Below are positions 1-10,583 of a stretch of DNA of 64,000 nucleotides, piece by piece (the stretch's first letter is position 1; every line of letters starts with the position of its first letter). Source of the DNA: Taxillus chinensis (Eukaryota; Streptophyta; Magnoliopsida; Santalales; Loranthaceae); the NCBI GenBank assembly GCA_023512835.1, contig CM042092.1, positions 44,634,535 through 44,698,534 of the forward strand. The letters are read 5' to 3'. A model generated the notes under the pieces. The model searched no databases. It saw only the letters and a program-made list of their open reading frames with translations, and was not told where the DNA came from. Both the position numbers and the translations under genes were made by a program.

Positions 1-549
1 GCCCCTTTTTTTGTTTGTTTTTTTTTTAAACAAGAACTGAGCGGAAATACTGGAATCACTAACATCATACACCAAACACTGAGCACAAACAGGTACTTCT
101 TATGCCTAAGTAACTCCAACTATTAAATAGCTAGTAATGAATATTAAGAGCAAATTGATAACCCAATACCCATAAAATATACTCAAAGGCAAGATAATGG
201 TGCTCTCAAAAAGTATATGCCTATTCTCGCACTCAACTTCAGGGTTTACAAAGCTCATCCTAACATAACATGCTCAAGCTTACTATTCAAACGTCGGCTC
301 CAAAATCATGGTGATATCATTCAAAAAGTAAAGACATGCTCAATGAACTTATAACACACCTTAACAAGTGAAACATCTTTATCACAACAAGATACTAAGG
401 TGGTCGGTATAGTCAACCAGAATTGTCATACCTTGGTAGCCATTGCACCTCACAGGCAAAACAAACATTCACAAGCAAAAACATAAAATAAACTTAACGC
501 ATGCGGTAAACAAAAAAGCAACCGGTTCAAGGGAAATCCCCCCCCATAC
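1..549 (-). other. A1 3' untranslated region with an internal polypurine tract
   Basis: No coding potential is seen. The stretch is AT-rich and matches about 11440-11961 of A2 base for base with scattered differences. Directly after the third-ORF stop codon (minus strand, around 538-552) lies a G-run preceded by TTTAAGTAT, which resembles the element's true polypurine tract (AAGTATGGGGGAATT next to the LTR at 10993). It is about 1 kb away from where the 3' LTR should begin. Confidence 0.7.
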
Positions 550-1224
550 TTAAACGAAGCGATGTCCTCGGAGCATGGAAAAAGTAAAAGGAAAAGGAGC
601 GTTACCGGTTGGTGGGTATGCTATAGTAGAAGATAACATGGGCCACCATTCGTCTAAGACGTGTGACAAAGTCGCCGAGGTTTCTCCCTGTGAGCGCCCA
701 AGTATCCTTATCTTCGCAACAGAGCTATCAAATAATAACAGACAAAAAATCCCACAACTGAATTGATCGGGTTGTTGGGGAAGCTCCATTTCATTGAAGT
801 GCACCAGAGGTAACTTGGATGTCAACGACCCTTCTTTTCGGAGTGCGGTTTTGATTTTTTTCAAGAAACCATGGACAAGCTTCTTCTTTCGTGTGGAAAA
901 CCCATGGGCTTGGCTCGGGTCATAAAGGACGGTATGGCCCACAGTCAGGTCCAACTGCAAGAGTACAAAGTGTCGATCAAGGAGGACCGGTATAAGAACC
1001 TCGTGGACCTGGTGCCAAGAGCGATGTCCTTCTGCAGCTCCATTCATCCGCCGGCGGAAGATATGTTCCTTTAACGGCTGCTCATAAATCTCACACAGCA
1101 TGATAGAAGTGTCCTGAGCCATAGGGTAATCGTTGGGTTCGGCTTCCACCACGTGTCGCATCGTACGGCGGAATAAGTCAACGTCATCGGAAGATAAGTA
1201 CTCATCGGCTAGGATACGCCGCAA
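550..1224 (-). CDS. Ulp1-like (C48 family) cysteine protease domain of A1
   Basis: An open 224-codon stretch forms the C-terminal domain of the A1 third ORF. It matches the Ulp1/SENP layout: a VHEVLIPVLL strand, the catalytic His in DRHFVLLQLD, the catalytic Asp in VLYDPS, an oxyanion Gln in PQQPDQ, and the catalytic Cys in QFSCGIFCLLLFD. Family members cleave SUMO or other ubiquitin-like tags from proteins. Here the usual His-Trp pair is His-Phe. All four active-site positions are present, unlike in the E copy at about 59.8-60.1 kb. The ATG at 1224 is the first in the open segment, but the domain was probably translated as part of the longer third ORF. Whether it is expressed or has SUMO as substrate is not known. 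Confidence 0.8.
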   Translation of the reverse strand: MRRILADEYLSSDDVDLFRRTMRHVVEAEPNDYPMAQDTSIMLCEIYEQPLKEHIFRRRMNGAAEGHRSWHQVHEVLIPVLLDRHFVLLQLDLTVGHTVLYDPSQAHGFSTRKKKLVHGFLKKIKTALRKEGSLTSKLPLVHFNEMELPQQPDQFSCGIFCLLLFDSSVAKIRILGRSQGETSATLSHVLDEWWPMLSSTIAYPPTGNAPFPFTFSMLRGHRFV

Positions 1225-2917
1225 ATAAGATGACGTGAAGACTTCGAATCACGTGTAAAACGTGCTTGCAAGGTGTCTCCATAAGTAAGACGCTGAAGCA
1301 GTGTGGCATCGTAGTGGAGAGGGCCGGATGAAGATGAATATAGATGGGCTCCCCTAGGTCATCTTCCTGGGGAGCTTCGGATGATGCGCTAGACCACCAT
1401 TGCAACGGCTGGATTAAGGGAACTAGGGCCCGTGAAGAGCTGGGCCCCGCTGGTGGTGGGAAAGAAACCGGAACCGCTGGAGGGAAGGGTGACACGGTGT
1501 AGGGCTCCGCCTCTTGCGGGTACCGTGGATACTCCGGTGTCTCTTCGCTATGCGCAGCGGTCGTCAGCACGGAGGTGATGGTGCGTCAAATGGATCCTCC
1601 ACAGGAAGTGTAGGAATTTTCTTCTTCTTCTTCCCTAGGGCTTTCCGGATCTTACCGAGCAGCCCTTTGACTTCCTTCTCGCTCCTTGAGGATGAGAGTT
1701 TGATTTTTCTTCAGGTAGCCCGATCTCCTGAACGGTTTTTGCCGTGCCTCTTGTAGTTGAGCGGTTTGCTTCGTAAGTCTTCATAAGAAGCGGCAGGAGT
1801 TGGCTCCGGGGCTTCCCATGGTCGGGCAGATAGACGAGACGTTGCTTGTTGATCTTGAGTGATGTACTCGAGCAGCTCATCTAGCTGAAGTCTTGTGATG
1901 TGGCCATTAGTGAAAGCCCGATTAAGAACGTCAACTTCACCGATAACTTGGCCATCGATGCCTTGGAAGAAATTGTAGATTTCCTCCTTGTGAACATTGA
2001 ACCGCATGTACATGGCAGTCAACCGGAAGATGTCTTGTCGGCGGGCATTCATGGGAGTGGAGGTATCCCTAAACCGCTCCGTGGGTCGCTCCATATGCAC
2101 GCTATGACGTGAAGGTCGTGGTGCGAGGTGGATACTATCTCCCCATTTGCCCTTGTAGCTAACTCCTAAAGCACCCTCTGGATGGAGAACTCGTAACCGC
2201 AAGTTATCCAAGAAAACAAGTGGGGACTACTTGAGCACTAAGATGACCATATTGATATTGCGAAGCATGCTAAGTAGTCGACCATATAAGCATTTATGAA
2301 TGTCCCGTTTCCACAATTTAAAAATTTCCGCAGCCCAATCAATGTGTAACGGCTATCGATGCAAAACATAAACTCCAAATGGGATTTAGGGACTAAGTCT
2401 ACGCCACTAGTTTGTAACAAGAAGCACCTCCCTACCAAATTGGCAAGGCAACGGTATTTCCCATGAAATCCGTTTTTCGTAAATTGCCGACGTTTCCCAA
2501 ATTCCTTATTATATTGTAAAGCTCTACCATATTCTCCTAAGGTCAATGCAGGCTTTGCATGCATGGGATTTGGCAGATCAAAGCAATCTCTCAACAAAGC
2601 AGGGGAAATAGAAATTAAGACACCTTGAACCTCCCCAATTATCTCATCATCTTCCTCATTGACATAGACTGAATTATAAAATTCTAACATGGCAGGGTAA
2701 TACAAATCACTGCGAGCGCATACTAACCTTCTCAGTCCCAACGCCTGCAGCTTGGTCATAATTTCTTCAATCCAGTCAAGGGTGGAGGACTCCAGGATCT
2801 CCCAATCAAGCACATTCCCCACGAAGATAGTGTCGGCATCTCTCAATGCCGAAGGCATAGAGGTGGCAGAGGCTTCGGACTGCCTTCTCCTTGGCGGGCT
2901 CTCCTTGTGTGCACCAT
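550..2917 (-). pseudogene. A1 third ORF: plant-transposon-like domain fused to Ulp1-like protease, frameshifted
   Basis: The ORF lies downstream of integrase, in the position usually called env-like in Athila elements. The start is taken at 2917 (MVHTRRARQGEG), which agrees with A2. The N-terminal half (about 2240-2860) contains ALRDADTIFVGN, LDWIEEIMTKLQALG and FDLPNPMHAKPALTLGEY and resembles the 'putative plant transposon protein' type of domain found in plant retroelement ORFs. A proline/serine-rich and lysine-rich linker follows (about 1300-1750). The C-terminal third is the Ulp1-like domain listed separately. The frame is broken at about 2869, 2220, 1720 and 1210, mostly by single-base indels relative to A2. 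No signal peptide or convincing membrane segment is seen, so 'env' is only positional. The function is unknown. Confidence 0.75.
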
Positions 2918-2998
2918 GACTAATCGAGAAGCATTTTGCTCTCAGCAAGAAAGGAGAAGAAAGTATGTGATGTGAGTTTGAAGCTTGGAACTCATCCC

Positions 2999-3006
2999 TA
3001 TTTATA
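2999..3006 (-). promoter_or_regulatory. Putative internal TATA box for the A1 third ORF
   Basis: TATAAATA on the minus strand lies about 82 bases upstream of the third-ORF ATG at 2917. It follows a spacer with CACGTG boxes (exact at 3065-3070 and 3147-3152). The same TATAAATAGGG appears at the same distance in A2 (14444-14451) and resembles the TATAAATAGG of the LTR promoter. Confidence 0.5.
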
Positions 3007-3903
3007 GTGATTCGCCACAAGGGGAAAAGACGAAAATAGCCCTCTTAAAGTGCTCCATCTTTTTCACGTGCAGACCAAAGAAGACTCTAGAAGATGCCGG
3101 CTAGCGCCCACCGAAATTTCGGACCGATTGGCCAAAGGTAGGTGTGCACGTGAAAAGCGTGTTTTCACGGTCAAAGCTTGGATGACTCTAGACATCGCCA
3201 GCTGCTGTCCACCAAAATTTTAGATCGAAAAGACGCGTCTATCCCTTTGCACGCGAAAAGTGTTTTCACGGGCAGGTCTCGAAGGGTCTAGAAGATGCCA
3301 GGTGGCCGGCCGTGCAAAATTTCAGCTCGATTGGACCATTATACCCTTGTGCATGCGAAAAGACTTTTCACGGGCAGGGCCTTTTTTGTCCAAATTTCGC
3401 TTGTAGGTCACGGATGAACTCGTAGATTCATTTAAGATGTGAACGTAACATGCTGGTTCTCACGGGCAAGCTGGTTGACACCCTGAATGAAGCCCAATGA
3501 TGTTGAAATTTGACAGGCTAGTATCCCATCTCCCAAGGACAAAAACGTGTCGGTTAGTGGGCCCAAAATGCCATCATATAATCCGAACTTCATCTCCATG
3601 GTGTGGCAAGAGATTGGAGTGGGCCCCGCTGCTTTAATTTAGTTGAAGTTCGATACACAGGCCCAAGTAAGCCCAAGCTTAAAGAAGCTTCATCAAGGAA
3701 TTTGGGCCTAGGCCCTGGTTCAAATGCCGCCAATAAAAGTTATAACAAAACAGATATGCACTCCCTACGAGACTATGGGTTAAAGCACACAATAACAATA
3801 TCCCAATAAAATAAATAAAATAAAATAAAAAGGAAGAGAAATCACCATGGGTTGCCTCCCATGAAGCGCTGAGTTTAGGTCTTTAGCTTGACCGTCCCCG
3901 CTG
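3007..3903 (-). repeat. A1 spacer with degenerate ~100-bp repeats and G-boxes
   Basis: This noncoding stretch lies between integrase and the third ORF. From about 3060 to 3490 it holds roughly four degenerate units of about 100 bases, each built around GCACGTGAAAAG and TTTTCACGGG with a TCTAGAAGATGCC segment. Around 3805-3830 there is an (AAATA)n run. No ORF is supported here. The counterpart in A2 is 14452-15345. Confidence 0.6.
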
Positions 3904-5105
3904 TCAAGTTGTGCTCAGAGTGAAATGATCAACCTCCTTAACATGGTCCTGCATGTAGTATGGCTTCACACGCTGACCATTTACTTTGAAAATTTGTCCA
4001 GAGGTTGATTGGAGTTCAACACTACCATATGGGAAAACCTTTGTAAAGGTGAAAGGCCCCATCCATTTAGATCGCGCCTTCCCAGGAAAGAGTTTAAATC
4101 TGGAATTAAAGAGAAGCACCTTCTGCCCTGGTTCAACAGAAGAGGGGCTGATCTTCTTATCATGTCCGAGCTTAGACCTCTCCTTGTACAGCCTTCGCAC
4201 TCTCATAGGCATTGAAGCGAAATTCCTCCAACTCATTTAATTGGTGCAATCGTAGTTCAGCAGCAACATTGGGATCCATGTTCAGCTTTTTAACTGCCCA
4301 AAATGCTTTGTGTTCCAATTCAACAGGCAAGTGGCAGGCCTTTCCGTACAGTAGACGATAAGGAGACATTCCAATGGGCGTTTTGAATGTCGTGCGATAA
4401 GCCCACAATGCCTCATCGAGTTTTAGAGCCCAATCTTTTCGGTTGCCTCCCCCTGTCTTTTCCAAAATGTGCTTGATCTCACGGTTGGAAACTTGACTTG
4501 ACCATTTGCTTGTGGATGATAGGCTAAGGTGCGCCTATGTTGAACTCCATATTTGTTTAAGAGCTTGTTGAAAAGCTTATTGCGAAGTGACTCCCTTCAT
4601 CATTGATAATTGCTCTAGGTGTTCCAAACCTGCTTGAATATGTTGCGGCGAAGGAACTTGGTAACCACTTGAGCATCATTCTTCCTAGTGGGTATAGCTT
4701 CAACCCACTTCGAGAGGTAATCAACAGCCGAAGGATGTAAGAAAACCCATCTGATGGTGGGAAAGGTCCCATGAAATCGATTCCCCATATGTCAAAAAGT
4801 TCGACTGGCATAATGCCGGTTTGGGGCATCTCTTGCTTCCTTGTAATCCCTCCCCGTTCGTTGACACCGATCACATGTCTTAACAAAAGTGTATGTGTCT
4901 GTGAACATGGTTGGCACAAAAACCCACTTTGTAGGATCTTTGCCACCGTCCTTTGTACTCCTAAATGGCCAGCATAGTCGGATGAATGACAATGCGTCAG
5001 TATGCTGTCCACTTCCTCTCTGGCACACATTTTCTCGATGATCCGATCAGCACATTGCCTGTATAGAATAGGCTCATCCCAAATGTATCTTCTTGCATTA
5101 AAGAG
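3904..5105 (-). pseudogene. A1 integrase (Athila pol), frameshifted
   Basis: Integrase inserts element cDNA into chromosomes. Minus-strand segments show an N-terminal zinc-binding region (DYAGHLGVQRTVAKIL), the first catalytic Asp in WGIDFMGPFPPSDG, a second in INDEGSHF, the third catalytic residue in [12 protein letters not shown] (about 4470-4500), then [17 protein letters not shown] and a C-terminal domain ending in VKPYYMQDHVKEVDHF. The domain is split into at least four frames, and the zinc finger is scrambled around 4850-4960 relative to the family. The stop codon is at 3904-3906. It is nonfunctional. Confidence 0.85.
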
Positions 5106-5251
5106 GAACCTCTTCTTTTCCTAATAAGTAAACTCGTAGGTACATAGTCACATGCATGGTAGTTCACTATATCAGCAAACCATGGCGTCTTTGCTTCAGC
5201 TACAAAGAGCTGCTCATCGGGGAAGGTGTCGAAATAGTAGCACCTTGAGTA

Positions 5252-5892
5252 CTACCTTCCCCTAGCTCGAGCCTTGACAAATGGTCCGCCACAGGTGTTG
5301 GAAGTCCCCTTCAAGTCTTTAATCTCCAGATCAAACTCTTGGAGTAACAAAACCCATCCGATCAACCTGGGTTTCGCATCCTTCTTGCTGAACAAATATC
5401 TCAGGGCAGCGTGGTCGGTGTAAACAATGACCTTAGTGCCCAAAAGATATGATCGAAACTTATCACAAGCAAACACCACAAGATGTAACTCCTTCTCTGT
5501 AGTAGTGTAATTGAGCTGGGCCTCATTGAGCGTGCGCCGGCATAATATATTGCCCTGAAAACTTTGTCCCATTTCTGCCCAAGCACCGCTCCAACCGCAA
5601 AGTCACTCGCATCACACATCAGCTCAAAGGGTTGCGACCGGTCTGGAGCTACTATCACCGATGTTGAACCGAGCTTCTCTTTCGGAATCGTAAAGGCCTG
5701 AAGGCGCTCTTTCGAAAAAATGAAAGGAACATCCTTCTCTAAAAGCATGCTTAGGGGCTTGGCAATTTTTGAGAAATCTTTGATGAACCGCCGATAAAAC
5801 CCCGCATGACCCGAAAGCTCCTGGATGCCCTTCACATTAGTGGGAGGAGGTAGACTCTCAATGGTGGAGATCTTTGCTCTATCTACTTCCAA
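5252..5892 (-). pseudogene. A1 RNase H, frameshifted
   Basis: This removes RNA from the RNA:DNA hybrid during reverse transcription. Visible segments in two frames are PLSMLLEKDVPF (RT connection), [18 protein letters not shown] with the catalytic [24 protein letters not shown] with the catalytic Glu, and [39 protein letters not shown] with the TDH Asp. A frameshift near 5560 separates the two halves. Confidence 0.8.
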
Positions 5893-5894
5893 CC

Positions 5895-6751
5895 CAGTGC
5901 GGACACTCTATGCCCAAGAACGACTCCTTCCTTGACCATGAAGCGACACTTCTCCCAGGTTCAAGACCAGATCCTTTTCCTTGCATCGGACTAACACGGT
6001 TTCCAGATTTCGAGGCGGATGGAAAAAGTTGAACCGAAGACCGAGAAGTCATCCATAAAGACTTCCATAATGTCCTCCACTAACCCTTGAAAAATGGCCA
6101 TCATACACCTCTGGAAAGTAGCAGGTGCGTTGCAAAGACCAAATGGCATACGCCGGAAAGCATACGTGCCAAAAGGGCACGTGAATGTAGTCTTCTCTTG
6201 ATCCTCCGGGGCAACTGCTATCTGGTTGTATCCGAATAACCGTCCGGAAAACAATAATATGGGTAGCCAGCTAACCGATCTAGCATTTGATCAATGAAAG
6301 GTAACGGAAAGTGGTCCTTACGCGTGGCTTTATTCAGCTTGCGGTAATCAATGCACACGCACCACCCAGCCATCGTGCGGGATGGAATAAGCTCGTTCTT
6401 CTCATTGCGTATCACTGTCATGCCGCCCTTCTTGGGAACCACTTGTACTGGACTAACCCAGGAGCTATCTGAAATGGCATATATGATGCCCGCTTTCCTC
6501 CACTTCAGAATCTCCTTGCCAACGACTTCCTTCATTGCAGGATTGAGCCTGCGTTGGCGCTCTACAGTAGGAGTATAAGACTCCTCCATCAGTATCTTGT
6601 GCATGCAGACCGCTGGACTTATACCTTTTATATCATCCAGAGACCACCCCAGGGCCTGCTTATGCTTTCGTAAGACTTCTAGTAGCTGTCTGGTTTCTTC
6701 TACCATTAAGGACGCAGCTACTATCACAGGGTAACGTCCTTGTGTATCCAA
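5895..6751 (-). pseudogene. A1 reverse transcriptase, frameshifted
   Basis: This is the catalytic polymerase domain. Visible motifs in order are [39 protein letters not shown], the fingers/palm segment GYNQIAVAPEDQEKTTFTCPFG, RMPFGLCNAPATFQRCM, and the active-site FMDD in EVFMDDFSVFG (about 6050). Frameshifts occur near 6235 and 5990. The sequence FMDD instead of YMDD is common in Athila relatives. Upstream (6600-6750) it is preceded by the linker MDTQGRYPVIVAASL. Confidence 0.85.
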
Positions 6752-7773
6752 AAACTCGTACCTCGGATGTTCGGGAGTTGCTTCGAATTGGCAAGGGTTC
6801 CGTGATTGCCGAGGATTCGATTGAGGAAGGTCTGCTTTCGCTTTGTTCTTTCAAAGACTTCATAAGTCTCTTCCGGTTCCGCCTCCGCAAAATCCACCTG
6901 CCGCAATTCGTGATCCACGCTTTCGGTGATCAAGCTCTCTTCGAAGTAGCTGTCCACGAATTCAGCAATCTGATCAATCCAATAACAGCTGGAATGATCA
7001 TTTGCCTTGCGCATCGAACACTCCATGTTGAACACCACTGCGTCTTTATCCACACGCAGCGTCAACTCCCCTGAGTTTACATTGATCAAGGCCCTTCTGG
7101 TACTCAGGAATGGCCTTCCAAGAATCAATTGGACTCCTTTATCTTCTTCCATTTCTAATACAACAAAATCCACTGGGAAGATAAAGCGATCCACCTTGAT
7201 TAAAACATCTTCAATAATGCCCGCCGGCTTTCCTATCGATCGGTCAGCAAATTGTAAAGATATGGAAGTGGGCTTTATTCCAGTCAAGCCCAGTCGCCGA
7301 TAGATGGACATTGGCATCAGATTTATACTCGCCCCTAAGTCACATAGGGCTTGCTCCAATTGCGAGGTGCCAATGGTACTGGTCAGCGTGAAACTACCCG
7401 GATCTTTAAGCTTGGGAGGTAGCTTGTGCCGCACCACCGCACTAATGTCATTTGTGAGAGCCACTATCTCACAATCGGTGTAGCTTCTCCTCTTGGACAG
7501 TAGATCCTTTAAAAACTTGACATATCCAGGCATCCGGAACCGAGCATCTAATTTCTGTTTCCTCGGCCTTTGAGGATACGGCATAGGAGGTTTATATGGA
7601 ACGGGAGAACTAACTTTAGGCCGACGGATTGTCGGTTGACTACTCCCAACCTTTTCTGCCTGGTCCTTACGTTGCTCAAGCATCCCCTTCTTTAGCTTCC
7701 TCCTGGGCAAGCCGTTCCGACTCCTCCTTGGTTGGCTCGATTTTCTTCTCTCCACCTGGTAGTTCTTTCCCAC
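6724..7773 (-). pseudogene. A1 protease region (gag-pol junction)
   Basis: The aspartic protease would process the gag-pol polyprotein. In this 349-codon open stretch the active-site region reads QALCDLGASINLMPMSIYRRLGL, the DLGA form typical of Athila, followed by ILGRPFLSTRRALINVNSGELTLRV. The start is a basic, Gln/Arg/Lys-rich gag tail (EKVGSSQPTIRRP). Relative to A2 a segment near 7530 is shortened: A2 has EVNNPFIEALEQMPGYVKF and A1 goes straight to RMPGYVKF. Confidence 0.8.
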
Positions 7774-7799
7774 TTCTAAGCATTATAGCTTTGCATTGC

Positions 7800-9295
7800 T
7801 CCCTTGGGTTGACCTCTGATTCATCGGGAAAAGTGTTTGATGAAGATGGCCTAACCGCATTTGCTAACCGGCCAATCTGCTACTCTATATTCTTCATGGC
7901 AGCCCCAAAGATCTGGACAGACGTGGTAAGGGACTCAATCCTTGTCTCCCCCTTACTCATTCTCGTCCGTTGCTTGCTTAGCAAATTGATAAAAGAAGTT
8001 CCGCATCTCTTTATCCTTTGCCTTCTCTTTGTCTTCCTCCTTCGTTGAGGCATCTTCTTGGAACCCAAGGGGAAGTTGTGGCCGAGAATGTTCTCCATCC
8101 TGTGTTGCTCCAGGAGCAGAGACCTTATTCTCGCCTTGGCCATAAGTAAGGCCGTTGTTGAAATTGGTGAGGTCCTCCTTGATTCTCGGAAGTTGTTGGG
8201 CCGAGGAGGATTCGGCACCTGGGTTGGATTCTCGATATTGTCGCTGAAATCCTCCACCTCGATTCCCAACATATTGGGCTTCTTCGTATAGTCAAGGCAG
8301 CAGCGTCTTCAAGAACGGCCTTGGGTTGTTCAATTCGTGCCCTCCATGCGAACGGCCATCACCGACATTTGCTCGTCAGGAACTCCATCTTTCTTGTCAA
8401 CTCATCGAACCGAGTTGAATTTGATGAATTTGATACCGCAGCCAACGGCTCAGCTCTAGGGCGTCCGTCATTGAACCATTGGCGGTTTGACAACGCCATT
8501 CGCTCTATAAGCTCCACCGCCGCAGAAGGCTCCATCATCATGAACGCTCCTCTAGCAACCGCATCTATCATGCTCCTTGTATTTGCGTGCGGACCCGTAT
8601 AAAAAGATTCGACTTGTAACCATTCCGGCCTGCCATGATTAGGACACCTCCTCACCAAGTCTTTGAATCGCTCCCCAGGCCTCGTATAGCGACTCATCAC
8701 CATCTTGGGTGAATTGATTTATTTGGCTCCTTAAATGAATAACTCTTGTTGGTGGAAAGTACTTGGAGAGAAACTTCTCCACCATTTGGTCCCATGTGTG
8801 TATGCTACCAGCAGGTAGGGATTGGAACCAACCAAGAGCTCGGTCCTTCGGGGAAAATGGGAAGAGCCGAAGCTTAATGGCGTCATCCGAGACTCCATTA
8901 ATTTTGATAGTGTCGCAAATTTGCAAGAATCGCGCTAGATGGTTGTGTGGATCATCTAGTGCCGAGCCTCGGAATGCATCTTGCCCAACCATTTGCGATA
9001 ACGCAGGCTTCAGGTCGAAGTTGTTTGCTTGGACCGGCACCCTTCTAATGCCTGAATACTCATCGATAGTATAGGTCTAGCATAATCCATGAAGGTCCTC
9101 GGCCGATAACCGCCTTGGCCGTTGTGTCCCTGATCTTCCCTTGCTCTGTTTTCAGCCATGCTTTCTTCACACAAGGTATGTAAACCTTCCAACCGCTGTT
9201 CACTGCAATTAATACCCTCTGAGCCCTTCACGCTCTCGCAATGTTCGTTCGATTTCGGGATCGTATGGTAATAACTCACCCCTGGTGTGACGCAT
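7800..9295 (-). pseudogene. A1 gag, frameshifted
   Basis: This is the capsid/nucleocapsid precursor of the virus-like particle. The start at 9295 (MRHTRGELLPYDPE, read through a frameshift) matches A2. The conserved core DDPHNHLARFLQICDTIKINGVSDDAIKLRLFPFS...DRALGWFQSLPAGSIHTWDQMVEKFLSKYFPP is clear at 8700-8980 and is the standard plant retrotransposon gag domain. Downstream segments (RRCPNHGRPEWLQVESFY, AFMMMEPSAAVELIERMALS) are in other frames. No recognisable CCHC zinc knuckle was seen. Confidence 0.85.
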
Positions 9296-9463
9296 ACACA
9301 AAGGAATTTTCTCAAACACCTAGGGTGCACTCCTGACACGTAGCAAAAAACAAAAAGATACCAGGTAACACCGTACTAGCAAAATTACAAGAAAATAAAA
9401 TTCCAGATCACAAATAAACTGAAGCACCTAATGTCACTTAGTCTTAACAACATTTGGCTTGCC

Positions 9464-9481
9464 TCCCCGGCAACGGCGCCA
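9464..9481 (-). other. A1 primer binding site
   Basis: TGGCGCCGTTGCCGGGGA on the minus strand, six bases inside the LTR end, is the usual Athila PBS, complementary to the 3' end of a plant tRNA (generally given as tRNA-Asp). Confidence 0.85.
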
Positions 9482-10369
9482 AAAACTTGACCCGTATAAA
9501 TTGTGTCTATAGGTTTTGCAGCAAGTGCACTGGTCAAGTAATAAAATGGAGTATTAAGACTCCGGTTGTCGAACCCACAGGGAGGTAGCTAATGCTGTTA
9601 AGCGGCAAGCACTAAGCTAACAAGTTGATTTTATGTCTGGACAATTGATGTTTGTTGTGCAAATATTTTGAACAAAAAAGATATTAAATCGGAATGTTGG
9701 CAAGTGGTTGGTATAGACATCTAGGGTCACAATGTTTACCACCCAATCGATTGTACTAATCAGGTTATGGCTCTTGTTCTTGATTTATGTTCTAGTTCAA
9801 GTTCATGTTGATTATCTCCTACCTATCTTACATTTGGTCCATGCTAAGATAGATTTAAGGCTTTTATCCCATTTGGTCCATGTGAATAAAAGTGATCAAG
9901 GTAGATAAACAATCTAATAGTTGTAGACTTGGTCCATCATACAATATTAAATCTAATTCACTAGTGTTCCACCCTAGACAAGGGCTAAGATTACCTAATT
10001 ATGCATAAACTAGGCATTTCCATTCAAGCAAGTGAATTAAACAAGAACCGAATTCTATTTTATTGAACAACCATAACCAAACTGAATACAATTTATTGGG
10101 GGCTACATTGCTCCCCTAGACTAATAAAACTACTCCATAATCATGACAAAAGCAATAATAATTACAAGAAAGAACATGATTACATTACCAGGACAATAAA
10201 GGAAGACCCCAAGATGAACCAGGACTCCAGCCTCCAAAGACTCCGGCGTCTCGCCCAAACTCACTTCTTGCCAAGGACAATCCGATCTTTTAGCAATGGC
10301 TATAGCTCTTTTCGGAACTCAGATCAGATTTTCCCACTCAAGATGATTTACAATGCCTCCAAAGACCCC

Positions 10370-10379
10370 TATTTATAGG
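10370..10379 (-). promoter_or_regulatory. TATA box of the shared Athila LTR
   Basis: CTATAAATAG on the minus strand, about 620 bases into the LTR, lies downstream of the G-box cluster and of the palindrome. The equivalent in the other LTR is at 21899-21906. Confidence 0.6.
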
Positions 10380-10438
10380 TTTTAGTGGGCCAAATTAGGG
10401 TTACAAAAGGTGTGCCCTAATTATAAATGTGGTCGCTG

Positions 10439-10460
10439 ACCAAAACGACGTCGTTTTGGT
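10439..10460. promoter_or_regulatory. 22-bp perfect palindrome with ACGT core in the LTR
   Basis: Each half reads ACCAAAACGAC on its own strand, meeting at the GACGTC core. It lies about 60-80 bases upstream of the LTR TATA box. GACGTC is a C-box type core recognised by plant bZIP factors. In the A2 5' LTR (about 21967-21988) the palindrome is degraded to CCAAAATGACATCGTTTTGG. Confidence 0.6.
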
Positions 10461-10583
10461 TAGTGACACTAATCGATGTTCTAGGCGAAATAAAACTCAA
10501 ACTACACCAAATTTGACCCCGATTCTTTAGAGGAAAATGATTAAAACAACAAAATACATCATTTGTAGCGCAAAAAATGCTTG

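Larger units (their letters stand above)
1..9487 (-). mobile_element. Athila-type Ty3/gypsy element A1, internal region (3' end outside the window)
   Basis: This is the internal region of an Athila-lineage element read right to left: PBS at 9464-9481, gag, protease, RT, RNase H, integrase, a spacer, then an extra third ORF. Athila membership is supported by the protease motif LCDLGASINLMP, the RT box [12 protein letters not shown], the PBS type (TGGCGCCGTTGCCGGGGA) and a long ORF after integrase. The 5' LTR is the one at 9488-10992, which also serves as the 3' LTR of the neighbouring element A2. By alignment with A2, about 450 bases of 3' untranslated region and the 3' LTR lie beyond base 1. 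Every coding domain carries frameshifts, so the copy is not autonomous. Confidence 0.9.

Noticed and set aside
550..2917. Retroviral-type envelope protein
   Set aside because: No signal peptide, membrane anchor or fusion-like segment was visible; the recognisable parts are a plant-transposon-like domain and a C48 protease.
7629..8048. Plus-strand ORF of 139 codons opposite Athila gag/protease
   Set aside because: Shadow of the minus-strand coding region; the matching frame in A2 is broken and no domain is recognised.
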